A stretch of DNA of 64,000 bases from Pseudoclavibacter terrae (lineage in GTDB: Bacteria > Actinomycetota > Actinomycetes > Actinomycetales > Microbacteriaceae): the NCBI RefSeq assembly GCF_008831075.1, contig NZ_WBJX01000004.1, positions 124,001 to 188,000 of the forward strand, in the 5' to 3' direction. How positions within the stretch are numbered: the first letter of the stretch is position 1; every line of letters starts with the position of its first letter. Position numbers and translations under genes: made by a program. This document shows positions 27,867-37,669 of this stretch, piece after piece. The notes below the pieces were generated by a model. The model worked only from the letters and a program-made list of their open reading frames with translations. It did no database searches and was not told the origin of the DNA.

Positions 27867-28859
27867 ATGGCGAACGACATCACGTTCAACATCACCACCA
27901 CACGCTTCGACGAGCACTACGCGCCGTCGGAAAGCTCCCGCATCACCACGAACTTCGCCAACCTGGCCCGCGGCGAGCACCGCCAGCAGAACCTGCGCAA
28001 CGCCCTCACGATGATCGACCGGCGCTTCAACGACCTCGCCCGGTGGGACAACCCCACCGGCGACCGCTACACGCTCGAGCTCGACATCATCTCCGCCTCA
28101 CTGCAGTTCGACGACGACGGCGACGACCGGGAGTTCCCCCTGCTCGAGGTCCTCGACATCGGCATCGTCGACCAGCACACCGGCAAGCGCCACCAGGGCA
28201 TCGTCGGCAACAACTTCTCCTCCTACCTCCGCGACTACGACTTCAGCGTGCTGCTGCCAGCCGCCAACGCGGGCGGCACCGGCTTCACCCTGCCCGACGG
28301 CTTCGGCGAGCTCCACGGCAAGCTCTTCCAGCACTTCCTCGACTCCCCCGCCTACCAGCAGCGGTTCCACAAGTCGCCCGTCATCTGCATCAGCGTCTCC
28401 ACCAGCAAGACCTACACGCGCACCGACAACCACCACCCGGTCCTCGGCGTCGAGTACCGACAGGACGACTACTCGCTGACCGACCAGTACTTCGGCAAGA
28501 TGGGCCTCCAGGTCCGCTACTTCATGCCGCCAGGCAGCGTCGCACCCCTCGCGTTCTACTTCCGCGGCGACCTGCTCAGCGACTACTCGCTCCTCGAGCT
28601 CACCGGCACGATCAGCACCATGGAAGCGTTCCAGAAGATCTACCGCCCCGAGATCTACAACGCCAACTCAGCCGCGGCCAACGTCTACAGCCCCACACTC
28701 GACCAGCAGGACTTCTCCCGCACCGAGATCGGCTACGACCGCGAAGAGCGCAGCCAGCTCGCGAAGACACAGGGCGCGTACACGGCCGAGCACTTCGTGA
28801 AGCCCCACGGCGACGTGCTGGATGCGTGGGCCGCCAACTACTCCGTCTCCGCCCGATGA
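27867..28859 (+). CDS. mesX: MesX, DUF1852 oxygenase-like partner of MesD
   Basis: A 330-residue DUF1852 protein. The start reads DITFNITTTRFDEHY, followed by the family segments DRRFNDLARWDNP, DRYTLELDIISASLQFDDD and RQDDYSLTDQYFGKMGLQVR. In published genetics on folate-independent methionine synthases (Acinetobacter type), MesX is required together with MesD in an oxygen-dependent system. No ribosome site is obvious before the ATG. Its stop (TGA at 28857) overlaps an in-frame ATG at 28856 belonging to mesD. The exact chemistry of MesX, presumably helping generate or supply the methyl group, is unknown. Confidence 0.88.
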   Translation: MANDITFNITTTRFDEHYAPSESSRITTNFANLARGEHRQQNLRNALTMIDRRFNDLARWDNPTGDRYTLELDIISASLQFDDDGDDREFPLLEVLDIGIVDQHTGKRHQGIVGNNFSSYLRDYDFSVLLPAANAGGTGFTLPDGFGELHGKLFQHFLDSPAYQQRFHKSPVICISVSTSKTYTRTDNHHPVLGVEYRQDDYSLTDQYFGKMGLQVRYFMPPGSVAPLAFYFRGDLLSDYSLLELTGTISTMEAFQKIYRPEIYNANSAAANVYSPTLDQQDFSRTEIGYDREERSQLAKTQGAYTAEHFVKPHGDVLDAWAANYSVSAR

Positions 28860-28879
28860 CCGACGAAGGATCGACGACC

Positions 28880-29914
28880 ATGAACACCCTCCTCCCCGTT
28901 GCCAGCGTTGGCAGCCTCCCCAAGCCGTCATGGCTCGCCAAGCCCGAGGTCCTCTGGTCGCCCTGGGAGCTCGAGGGCGCGGCGCTCGTCGAAGGCAAGC
29001 AGGATGCGCTGCGCATCGCCGTGCAGGAACAGCGTCGGCGCGGCGTCGACATCATCAGCGACGGCGAGCAGACCCGCCAGCACTTCGTAACGACGTTCAT
29101 CGAGCACCTCGAGGGCGTCGACTTCGAGAACCGGGAGACGGTCCGCATCCGCGACCGCTACGACGCGAGCGTCCCCACGGTCGTCGGCGCCGTCAGCCGC
29201 AAGCAGCCCGTCTTCCTCGACGACGCGAAGTTCCTGCGCGCACAGACCGACCAGCCCATCAAGTGGGCGCTCCCAGGGCCGATGACGATGATCGACACCC
29301 TCTCCGACCGGCACTACAAGAGCCGCGAGAAGCTGGCGTGGGAGTTCGCGACCATCCTCAACCAGGAAGCCAAGGAGCTCGAGGCGGCCGGCGTCGACAT
29401 CATCCAGTTCGACGAGCCCGCCTTCAACGTCTTCTTCGACGACGTGGCGGACTGGGGAGTCGCAGCCCTCGAGCGCGCGGCAGAGGGCCTCCGCGCCGAG
29501 ACGGTCGTGCACATCTGCTACGGCTACGGCATCAAGGCGAACAACGACTGGAAGGCGACCCTCGGGGCCGAGTGGCGCCAGTACGAGCGGACGTTCCCGC
29601 TCATCCAGAAGTCCTCCATCGACATCGTCTCCCTCGAGAGCCACCACTCCCACGTGCCGACGGACCTCGTCGAGCTCATCCGCGGCAAGAAGGTCATGCT
29701 CGGCGCCATCGACGTGGCAAGCGAGCAGATCGAGACGCCGGAAGAGGTCGCCGACACCCTCCGCAAGGCCCTCCAGTTCGTGGATGCCGACAAGCTCATC
29801 GCGAGCACCAACTGCGGCATGGCTCCCCTGCCGCGCGACGTCGCCTACGGCAAGCTGAGCGCACTATCCGCGGGCGCTGCGATCCTTCGGGCAGAGCTGG
29901 GCGAGCAGGCCTAG
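28880..29914 (+). CDS. mesD: MesD, core-MetE folate-independent methionine synthase
   Basis: A 344-residue protein corresponding only to the catalytic zinc domain of MetE. The zinc ligands are visible in VVHICYGYG (His and Cys), IVSLESHHS (Glu) and ASTNCGMAP (Cys). There is no N-terminal MetE domain, which normally binds methyltetrahydrofolate polyglutamate. It should methylate homocysteine using an unknown donor. The ATG at 28880 has GAAGGA nine bases upstream; an alternative ATG at 28856 overlaps the mesX stop and would add eight residues. It is adjacent to mesX and divergent from a LysR gene, which distinguishes it from MesA/MesB/MesC types. Confidence 0.88.
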   Translation: MNTLLPVASVGSLPKPSWLAKPEVLWSPWELEGAALVEGKQDALRIAVQEQRRRGVDIISDGEQTRQHFVTTFIEHLEGVDFENRETVRIRDRYDASVPTVVGAVSRKQPVFLDDAKFLRAQTDQPIKWALPGPMTMIDTLSDRHYKSREKLAWEFATILNQEAKELEAAGVDIIQFDEPAFNVFFDDVADWGVAALERAAEGLRAETVVHICYGYGIKANNDWKATLGAEWRQYERTFPLIQKSSIDIVSLESHHSHVPTDLVELIRGKKVMLGAIDVASEQIETPEEVADTLRKALQFVDADKLIASTNCGMAPLPRDVAYGKLSALSAGAAILRAELGEQA

Positions 29915-29966
29915 CCGCCAGCCCGGGATGAACGCGACGGGGTCGGGTGCGCCGGTCCGATACGAC

Positions 29967-30569
29967 CTAGGCGCGCCCGGCCCCGAGGCGTCCGTGCGAC
30001 GCCTCGAGATAGCAGTTGCCGCACATCGACTCGTAGCTGACCTCTCCCTGGTCGATCGCGACCTGGCCGCCGTCGAACACGAACTCGCCAGCAACGCGGC
30101 GGCCGTTGAAGATCGCCTTCCGTCCGCAGCGACAGATCGTCTTGAGCTCCTCCAGCGAGTGCGCGATCTCGAGCAGCCGCTGGCTGCCGGGGAACGCGAT
30201 CGTCTGGAAGTCGGTGCGGATGCCGTACGCGAGCACGGGGATGCCGTCGAGCACCGCGATGCGCAGCAGCTCGTCGACCTGCCAGGTCGTCAGGAACTGC
30301 GCCTCGTCGACGAGCAGGCACGAGATGGGCTGGCCGTCGGCAACCAGCGCCGCGAGCTGCTCGCGGGGGCTGTCCTCGGCACCCACCAGGATCTCCACGC
30401 GCCTCGTCATACCGAGGCGAGACGCGATCTCACCCTCAGCCTTCGTGTCGACCGCGGGCTTCGCGAGCACAACCCGGTGCCCACGCTCCTCGTAGTTGAA
30501 CGCGGCCTGCAGCAGCGCCGTCGACTTGCCCGAGTTCATCGCCCCGTAGCGGAAGTACAGCTTGGCCAT
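29967..30569 (-). CDS. tdk: Thymidine kinase
   Basis: A 200-residue type II thymidine kinase that phosphorylates thymidine with ATP for dTMP salvage. The P-loop is YGAMNSGKSTALL at residue 7, the Walker B/catalytic segment is LLVDEAQFLT, and the zinc site comes from CRCGRKAIFN and ESMCGNCY. Length is normal. It is monocistronic, convergent with mesD. Confidence 0.93.
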   Translation of the reverse strand: MAKLYFRYGAMNSGKSTALLQAAFNYEERGHRVVLAKPAVDTKAEGEIASRLGMTRRVEILVGAEDSPREQLAALVADGQPISCLLVDEAQFLTTWQVDELLRIAVLDGIPVLAYGIRTDFQTIAFPGSQRLLEIAHSLEELKTICRCGRKAIFNGRRVAGEFVFDGGQVAIDQGEVSYESMCGNCYLEASHGRLGAGRA

Positions 30570-30660
30570 GGTCCTCCTCGTTTCAGGGCTGAGCCCGGTC
30601 GATCGTACCCGCCCGCACCGACATCCGCCCAGCTCGCGCCGCCGCCACCGGCGGACAACG

Positions 30661-31170
30661 TCAGAGCCGCTTGACCATCTCCAGCTCCCGCTGCCGACGG
30701 TTCAACGGGTACGGGATCGTGGAGCCCGTCGCGACGAACCCGCGCCGCTCGTACGCGGCCCGGGCCCGCGCATTGTCCTCGTGCACGTGCAGCATGAGAC
30801 CGGATGCGCGCGACGACGCCCACGCCTCGACCTCCCCGAGCAGCGCATCCGTCACCCCCGCCGCCCTGCCACGGTAGCCCTCCGCCACGTAGACGCTCAC
30901 GAGCATGGGCCACGGCTCGTCGCGGAAGGAGACGCACCCCATCGTGCCCACCCAGGTGCCGCCGTCGAGCTCGGCGACAAGCGAGATGCCGTCGGCGGCA
31001 TCCCCCCGGGCACCCCGCCTGCGCCACTCCCGCTCATCGTGGCCGAACGCCTCCGACAGGGTCTCCGTGTACGCGATCGGAGTGTCCTTGAGCATCTCGA
31101 GCCTGATCGCCCGCACAGCCCGCCAGTCGTCTGGCATCGTCGCACGAATCGTGAACTGAGCTTCGGTCAT
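30661..31170 (-). CDS. GNAT-family N-acetyltransferase
   Basis: A 169-residue GNAT protein. The acetyl-CoA-binding region is VYVAEGYRGRAAGVTDALL (motif A, R/Q-x-x-G-x-G/A variant) and the C-terminal LHVHEDNARARAAYERRGF is typical. Substrate unknown. It lies 90 bases upstream of tdk on the same strand. Confidence 0.85.
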   Translation of the reverse strand: MTEAQFTIRATMPDDWRAVRAIRLEMLKDTPIAYTETLSEAFGHDEREWRRRGARGDAADGISLVAELDGGTWVGTMGCVSFRDEPWPMLVSVYVAEGYRGRAAGVTDALLGEVEAWASSRASGLMLHVHEDNARARAAYERRGFVATGSTIPYPLNRRQRELEMVKRL

Positions 31171-31258
31171 CGCACGAGCGTACTCGCCGCGCGGCGTTCA
31201 CCTGCCGCCTCTATCGTCACCTGAACGGCAGAGTGACACGGACGAGGTGGGGCAGCGG

Positions 31259-32497
31259 ATGACGACAGGTGCGGGGCCGAAGAAGATCGGCACGCTCGGC
31301 GCGACGGCCATCGGCGTCTCCGCGATGCTCGGCGCCGGGGTCTTCTCCGCCTTCGCACCGGCGGCCCAGGCGGCGGGCGGCTGGCTCCTCCTGAGCCTCG
31401 CGATCGCGCTCGTCGTCGCCGCGAGCAACGCCGCCTCGACCGCGCAGCTCGCGCGCCAGCACCCCGGAGCGGGCGGCGTGTACCTCTACGGTCGCGAGCA
31501 GCTCGGCGAATGGCCAGGGTTCCTCGCCGGCTGGGGGTTCGTGATCGGCAAGACGGCGTCCGTCGCCGCCATGGCCATCACCGCCGCCGCCTACCTCGTA
31601 CCCGAGCCCTTCGCGCGGCCGGTCGCCCTCGCCGTGCTCGTCGCCGTCACGGCGGCCGGGATGCTCGGCATCACGCGCACCGCCGCCGTCGCGACCGTCA
31701 TCGGCAGCGTCGTGATCGCTGGGCTGATCGGCGTCCTCATCGTCGCCCAGGTATCTCCACCGCTGTTCGGCTCATCGAACGAAGACGACAGTGTCTTCTC
31801 CGCACTCGGGGTGCTGCAGGGCGCCGGCATCCTGTTCTTCGCCTTCGCCGGCTACGCCCGCGTCGCGACGCTGTCCGAAGAAGTGCGAGATCCGCGACGC
31901 ACTGTCCCCCGCGCGATGCTCCTGTCGTTCGTCATCGTCAGCAGCTTGCTGGCAGTCCTCGGCTGGGCCCTGCTCAACACCCTCGGCCCGGGCAGGCTCC
32001 CGCTCACCCCGGCCCCGATCGCGGCGCTCGTCGAGACGCAGCCCGTCGCGGTCGCCGCGGTCAGCGTCCTCGCCGCCGTCTCGTCGATCGGCGCGCTCTC
32101 GGCCGTACTCGCGGGCAGCTCCCGCACCGCGATGGCGATGGGACGACGACGCGACCTCCCTGCTGCGCTGGCGCAGCAGCATCCGTTGACCGCAGTGCCG
32201 AGGGCCGCGGTGCTCGCCGTCGCGCTCGGCGCCGCGCTGCTCATCTGCGTCGGCGACATCCGCGAAGTCATCGGCTTCTCGAGCGCCGGCGTGCTCGTGT
32301 ACTACCTGATCGCCAACCTCAGCGCCCTCACGCAGGCGCGTGAGCACCGTAGTGTCCCTCGCGGTGTGTCGGTGCTCGGCGCTGTGGGCTGCGTCACCCT
32401 CGTCGTGACCCTGCCGCCACTGGCCCTCGTGTCGGCCCTCGCGGTCTTCCTCGTCGGCGTCGTCGCGCGCCTCGCGCTTCGGGCGAGACGCGGCTGA
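31259..32497 (+). CDS. APC-family amino acid permease
   Basis: A ~412-residue transporter with about 12 helices. The first helix contains TAIGVSAMLGAGVFSAFAPAA, the APC substrate-binding GxG motif, and FAGYARVATLSEEVRDPRRT after helix 6 is typical. A GTG at 31247 is also in frame; the ATG at 31259 is preferred. It is likely a proton-coupled amino-acid or amine permease. It is divergent from the GNAT gene. Confidence 0.85.
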   Translation: MTTGAGPKKIGTLGATAIGVSAMLGAGVFSAFAPAAQAAGGWLLLSLAIALVVAASNAASTAQLARQHPGAGGVYLYGREQLGEWPGFLAGWGFVIGKTASVAAMAITAAAYLVPEPFARPVALAVLVAVTAAGMLGITRTAAVATVIGSVVIAGLIGVLIVAQVSPPLFGSSNEDDSVFSALGVLQGAGILFFAFAGYARVATLSEEVRDPRRTVPRAMLLSFVIVSSLLAVLGWALLNTLGPGRLPLTPAPIAALVETQPVAVAAVSVLAAVSSIGALSAVLAGSSRTAMAMGRRRDLPAALAQQHPLTAVPRAAVLAVALGAALLICVGDIREVIGFSSAGVLVYYLIANLSALTQAREHRSVPRGVSVLGAVGCVTLVVTLPPLALVSALAVFLVGVVARLALRARRG

Positions 32498-32816
32498 CCG
32501 AGCGCTCGCAGCCATGCGACGGCGACCGCGGCAACGCGGCCGCGCCACGGCCGCTCGCGGCACGAACGGGGTCGACGCGGACAGTCAGGGTGACGAGGCG
32601 ACGACCATCGCCGTCTGAGGCAGCATTTTCGACCTCACGTCACCTTGATTGGCACGTGAGGTGTCGACAACGACGCAGACCCACCTCACCATGACGCGCT
32701 GGCGCGGTGAGAGCTCGAAGGCCCCAGCGCTCCGCACGCAGCGAAGCCGCCCCGCTTGCGCGGGACGGCCTCAGGAGCGTGCGTCGACTGGCCGGGTGCT
32801 GCCCCGGCCGAGTCGC
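32498..32816. other. Intergenic region between APC permease and mqo
   Basis: About 320 bases between convergent genes, with no plausible coding region. It holds an inverted repeat ACCTCACGT/ACGTGAGGT (32632-32662) and a GC hairpin at 32746-32769, both probably transcription-ending structures. Confidence 0.5.
32746..32769 (-). terminator. Probable terminator of mqo
   Basis: GCCG-C-CCCGC pairs with GCGGG-A-CGGC around a TTGC loop, about 50 bases after the mqo stop. The T-run is weak. Confidence 0.5.
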
Positions 32817-34307
32817 CTAGTGCGCGTTCAGCTCGAGCGCCTCAGCGCTGGCGGTCTGCGTCGAATCTGCGAGCTCGGCCGACGAGTTCACGTCGGTGCC
32901 GAGGCTCGGCACGAGCGCCTCGAGCTTCGGCGCCCACTCGGCCTTCTTCTCCGGGTAGCAGCGACCGAGCAGGTCGATCATGACCGGAACGGCGACGGAT
33001 GCGCCGGGCGAGGCGCCGAGGAGACCGGCGATCGAGCCGTCCTTCTTCGCGACGACCTCGGTGCCCATCTGCAGGATTCCACCGCGCTTCGGGTCCTTCT
33101 TCATGACCTGCACACGCTGGCCGGCCGTGATGAGACGCCAGTCGGCGGCGTTCGCCTCGGGGAAGAACTCCTTCAGCTGCTCGAACTTCTTGTCCTTGCT
33201 CGCGAGCACCTGGCCGACGAGGTAGGTGACGAGGTCGAAGTTGTCCTTCGCGACGGCGAGCATCGGGATGAGATTGTGCGGTCGCAGCGACTTGACGAGG
33301 TCGAGGTAGCTGCCCGTCTTCAGGTACTTGGGGCTGAAGCCCGCATACGGCCCGAACATGAGGGCCGGCTTGCCGTCGACGACGCGGGTGTCGAGGTGCG
33401 GCACCGACATGGGCGGAGCGCCGACCGACGCCTTGCCGTAGACCTTCGCGAGGTGCTTCTGGACGACCGCGGGGTTGTCGGTGCGCAGGAACTGACCCGA
33501 GATCGGGAAGCCGCCGTAGCCCTTGATCTCCTCGATGCCTGACTTCTGGAGGAGCGGGAGCGCCCCGCCGCCGGCCCCCACAAACACGAAGCGGGCGCGG
33601 GTGACGTTCTTGCGACCCTTCTGCTCGCCAGCGAGCTGCTGCGTCGCGATCTGCCAGATGCCGTCGCGCTGCTGGCGGAGCGCGATGACCTCCGTGTTGA
33701 GGCGCAGCACAGCGCCCCGGTCGACGAGGCCCTGCACGAGCTTGTGGGTGAGCGAGCCGAAGTCGACGTCGGTGCCCGCGGCTACGCGAGTCGCCGCGAT
33801 CTTCTCGCCCGCCGGCCGGCCCTCGACGAGCGTCGGAGCCCAGGCCTTGATGACCTCCGGGTCGTCCGAGAACTCCATCGTCGAGAAGAGCGGCTCGGTC
33901 TTGAGCAGCTCGAAGCGGCGGCGCAGGAAGTCGACGTTCTCAGCACCGCGCACGAACGTCATGTGCGGCACGGAGTTGATGAAGCCTGACGGCTCGGGCA
34001 GCTCGCCGGCCTCGACGAGGGTGGCCCAGAACTGGCGCGACACCTGGAACTGCTCGTTGATCTGGATCGCCTTGGACGCGTCGATGACGCCGTCTTTCTC
34101 AGGCGTGTAGTTGAGCTCGCAGAGGGCGGCGTGGCCCGTGCCCGCGTTGTTCCACGGGCTCGAGCTCTCCTGAGCGAGCCCGTCGAGTCGCTCGATGATC
34201 TTGATGCTCCACTCGGGCTCGAGCTTCGAGAGCAGCGAGCCGAGGGTGGCACTCATGATGCCCCCGCCGATCAGAACGACGTCGTAGATCTTCTGTGAAT
34301 CAGTCAC
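32817..34307 (-). CDS. mqo: Malate:quinone oxidoreductase
   Basis: A 496-residue FAD enzyme of the membrane face that oxidises malate to oxaloacetate and passes electrons to quinone. N-terminal FAD motif [17 protein letters not shown]; family segments [37 protein letters not shown] and [19 protein letters not shown]. Length matches actinobacterial Mqo. It is monocistronic. Confidence 0.95.
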   Translation of the reverse strand: MTDSQKIYDVVLIGGGIMSATLGSLLSKLEPEWSIKIIERLDGLAQESSSPWNNAGTGHAALCELNYTPEKDGVIDASKAIQINEQFQVSRQFWATLVEAGELPEPSGFINSVPHMTFVRGAENVDFLRRRFELLKTEPLFSTMEFSDDPEVIKAWAPTLVEGRPAGEKIAATRVAAGTDVDFGSLTHKLVQGLVDRGAVLRLNTEVIALRQQRDGIWQIATQQLAGEQKGRKNVTRARFVFVGAGGGALPLLQKSGIEEIKGYGGFPISGQFLRTDNPAVVQKHLAKVYGKASVGAPPMSVPHLDTRVVDGKPALMFGPYAGFSPKYLKTGSYLDLVKSLRPHNLIPMLAVAKDNFDLVTYLVGQVLASKDKKFEQLKEFFPEANAADWRLITAGQRVQVMKKDPKRGGILQMGTEVVAKKDGSIAGLLGASPGASVAVPVMIDLLGRCYPEKKAEWAPKLEALVPSLGTDVNSSAELADSTQTASAEALELNAH

Positions 34308-34446
34308 CGAATCAGTCTACGACGGGGGCGGATGCGCATCCGCTTCACGTGGGCAGCGGGGCCTGCACATTCGTCGGTTTTTGCTGTTTTCGAATGGTCT
34401 GCACCCGAAACAGGGGCCAGGCCGCCTCGACCACTCCCGTGAACGC

Positions 34447-34476
34447 AAAAACGGACACCCGTGAGGGGTGCCCGTT
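34447..34476 (-). terminator. Intrinsic terminator of the lysC-asd operon
   Basis: Read on the minus strand, AACGGGCACCC pairs with GGGTGTCCGTT (one G-U) and is followed by a T-rich run (GTTTTTG). It starts about 20 bases after the asd stop. Confidence 0.9.
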
Positions 34477-34497
34477 CTTGCGTCTGCGACGTGGTGA

Positions 34498-36847
<2,350 letters not shown>

Positions 36848-37030
36848 GTGTCTTGTCTCCTCCGGTTCAGGATGCGCGTCGAGCTGTGCCCGCGCGCCAC
36901 AAGCTCCCATCCTATCCGGCGGGGGCATGCCGTTCCTAGCGCGGGCGGCGTTCGTTTCCGTTGATTGCAGGGCCGTGACCGAGTCGCGACAACCTGGAGG
37001 ACGGTGAGGGCGGCGGGTGTCGTGAGCCGG

Positions 37031-37627
37031 TCAGTCGATGGCGCGGCGTCCGGAGAAGGCGCGGCCGAGGGTGATCTCGTCGGCGTACTCGAGGTCGCCG
37101 CCGACGGGGAGGCCGGACGCGAGCCGCGAAACGGGCACTCCGATGCTCGTGAGGAGCCTGCTGAGGTAGGACGCGGTGGCGTCGCCTTCGAGGTTCGGGT
37201 CGGTCGCGACGATGACCTCCTTCACCTCGCCGGATTCGAGCCTGGCGAGGAGGGTGCGGATGTTCAGGTCGTCGGGGCCGATGCCCTCCATGGGGTTGAT
37301 GGCTCCTCCGAGAACGTGGAAGAGGCCGCCGAACTCGCGGGTGCGCTCGATGGCGGCCACGTCCTTCGGCTCCTCGACGACGCAGATGACGGTGCGGTCC
37401 CGGCGCGGGTCCCGGCACACGTTGCACTCGGGACCTTCGCTGACGTTGCCGCAGACGGTGCAGAACTGCACCCGCTCGCGGACGGTGGCGAGGATCTGCG
37501 CGAGCCGCGACACGTCGAACGACTGCGTCTGCACGATGTGGAACGCGATGCGCTGCGCCGATTTGGGGCCGACGCCTGGCAGCCGACCGAGTTCGTCGAT
37601 GAGGTCCTGGATGATGCCTTCATACAT
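37031..37627 (-). CDS. recR: Recombination mediator RecR
   Basis: A 198-residue protein that helps RecFO load RecA at gaps. N-terminal helix-hairpin-helix [18 protein letters not shown], a four-Cys zinc finger in [16 protein letters not shown] (residues 57-72), and the Toprim domain starting [15 protein letters not shown]. It is 43 bases downstream of dnaX, the usual dnaX-recR arrangement. Confidence 0.95.
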   Translation of the reverse strand: MYEGIIQDLIDELGRLPGVGPKSAQRIAFHIVQTQSFDVSRLAQILATVRERVQFCTVCGNVSEGPECNVCRDPRRDRTVICVVEEPKDVAAIERTREFGGLFHVLGGAINPMEGIGPDDLNIRTLLARLESGEVKEVIVATDPNLEGDATASYLSRLLTSIGVPVSRLASGLPVGGDLEYADEITLGRAFSGRRAID

Positions 37628-37669
37628 GGGTCAGAGTCCCCGGCCTTCGGATGATGCTGCAGACACGGC

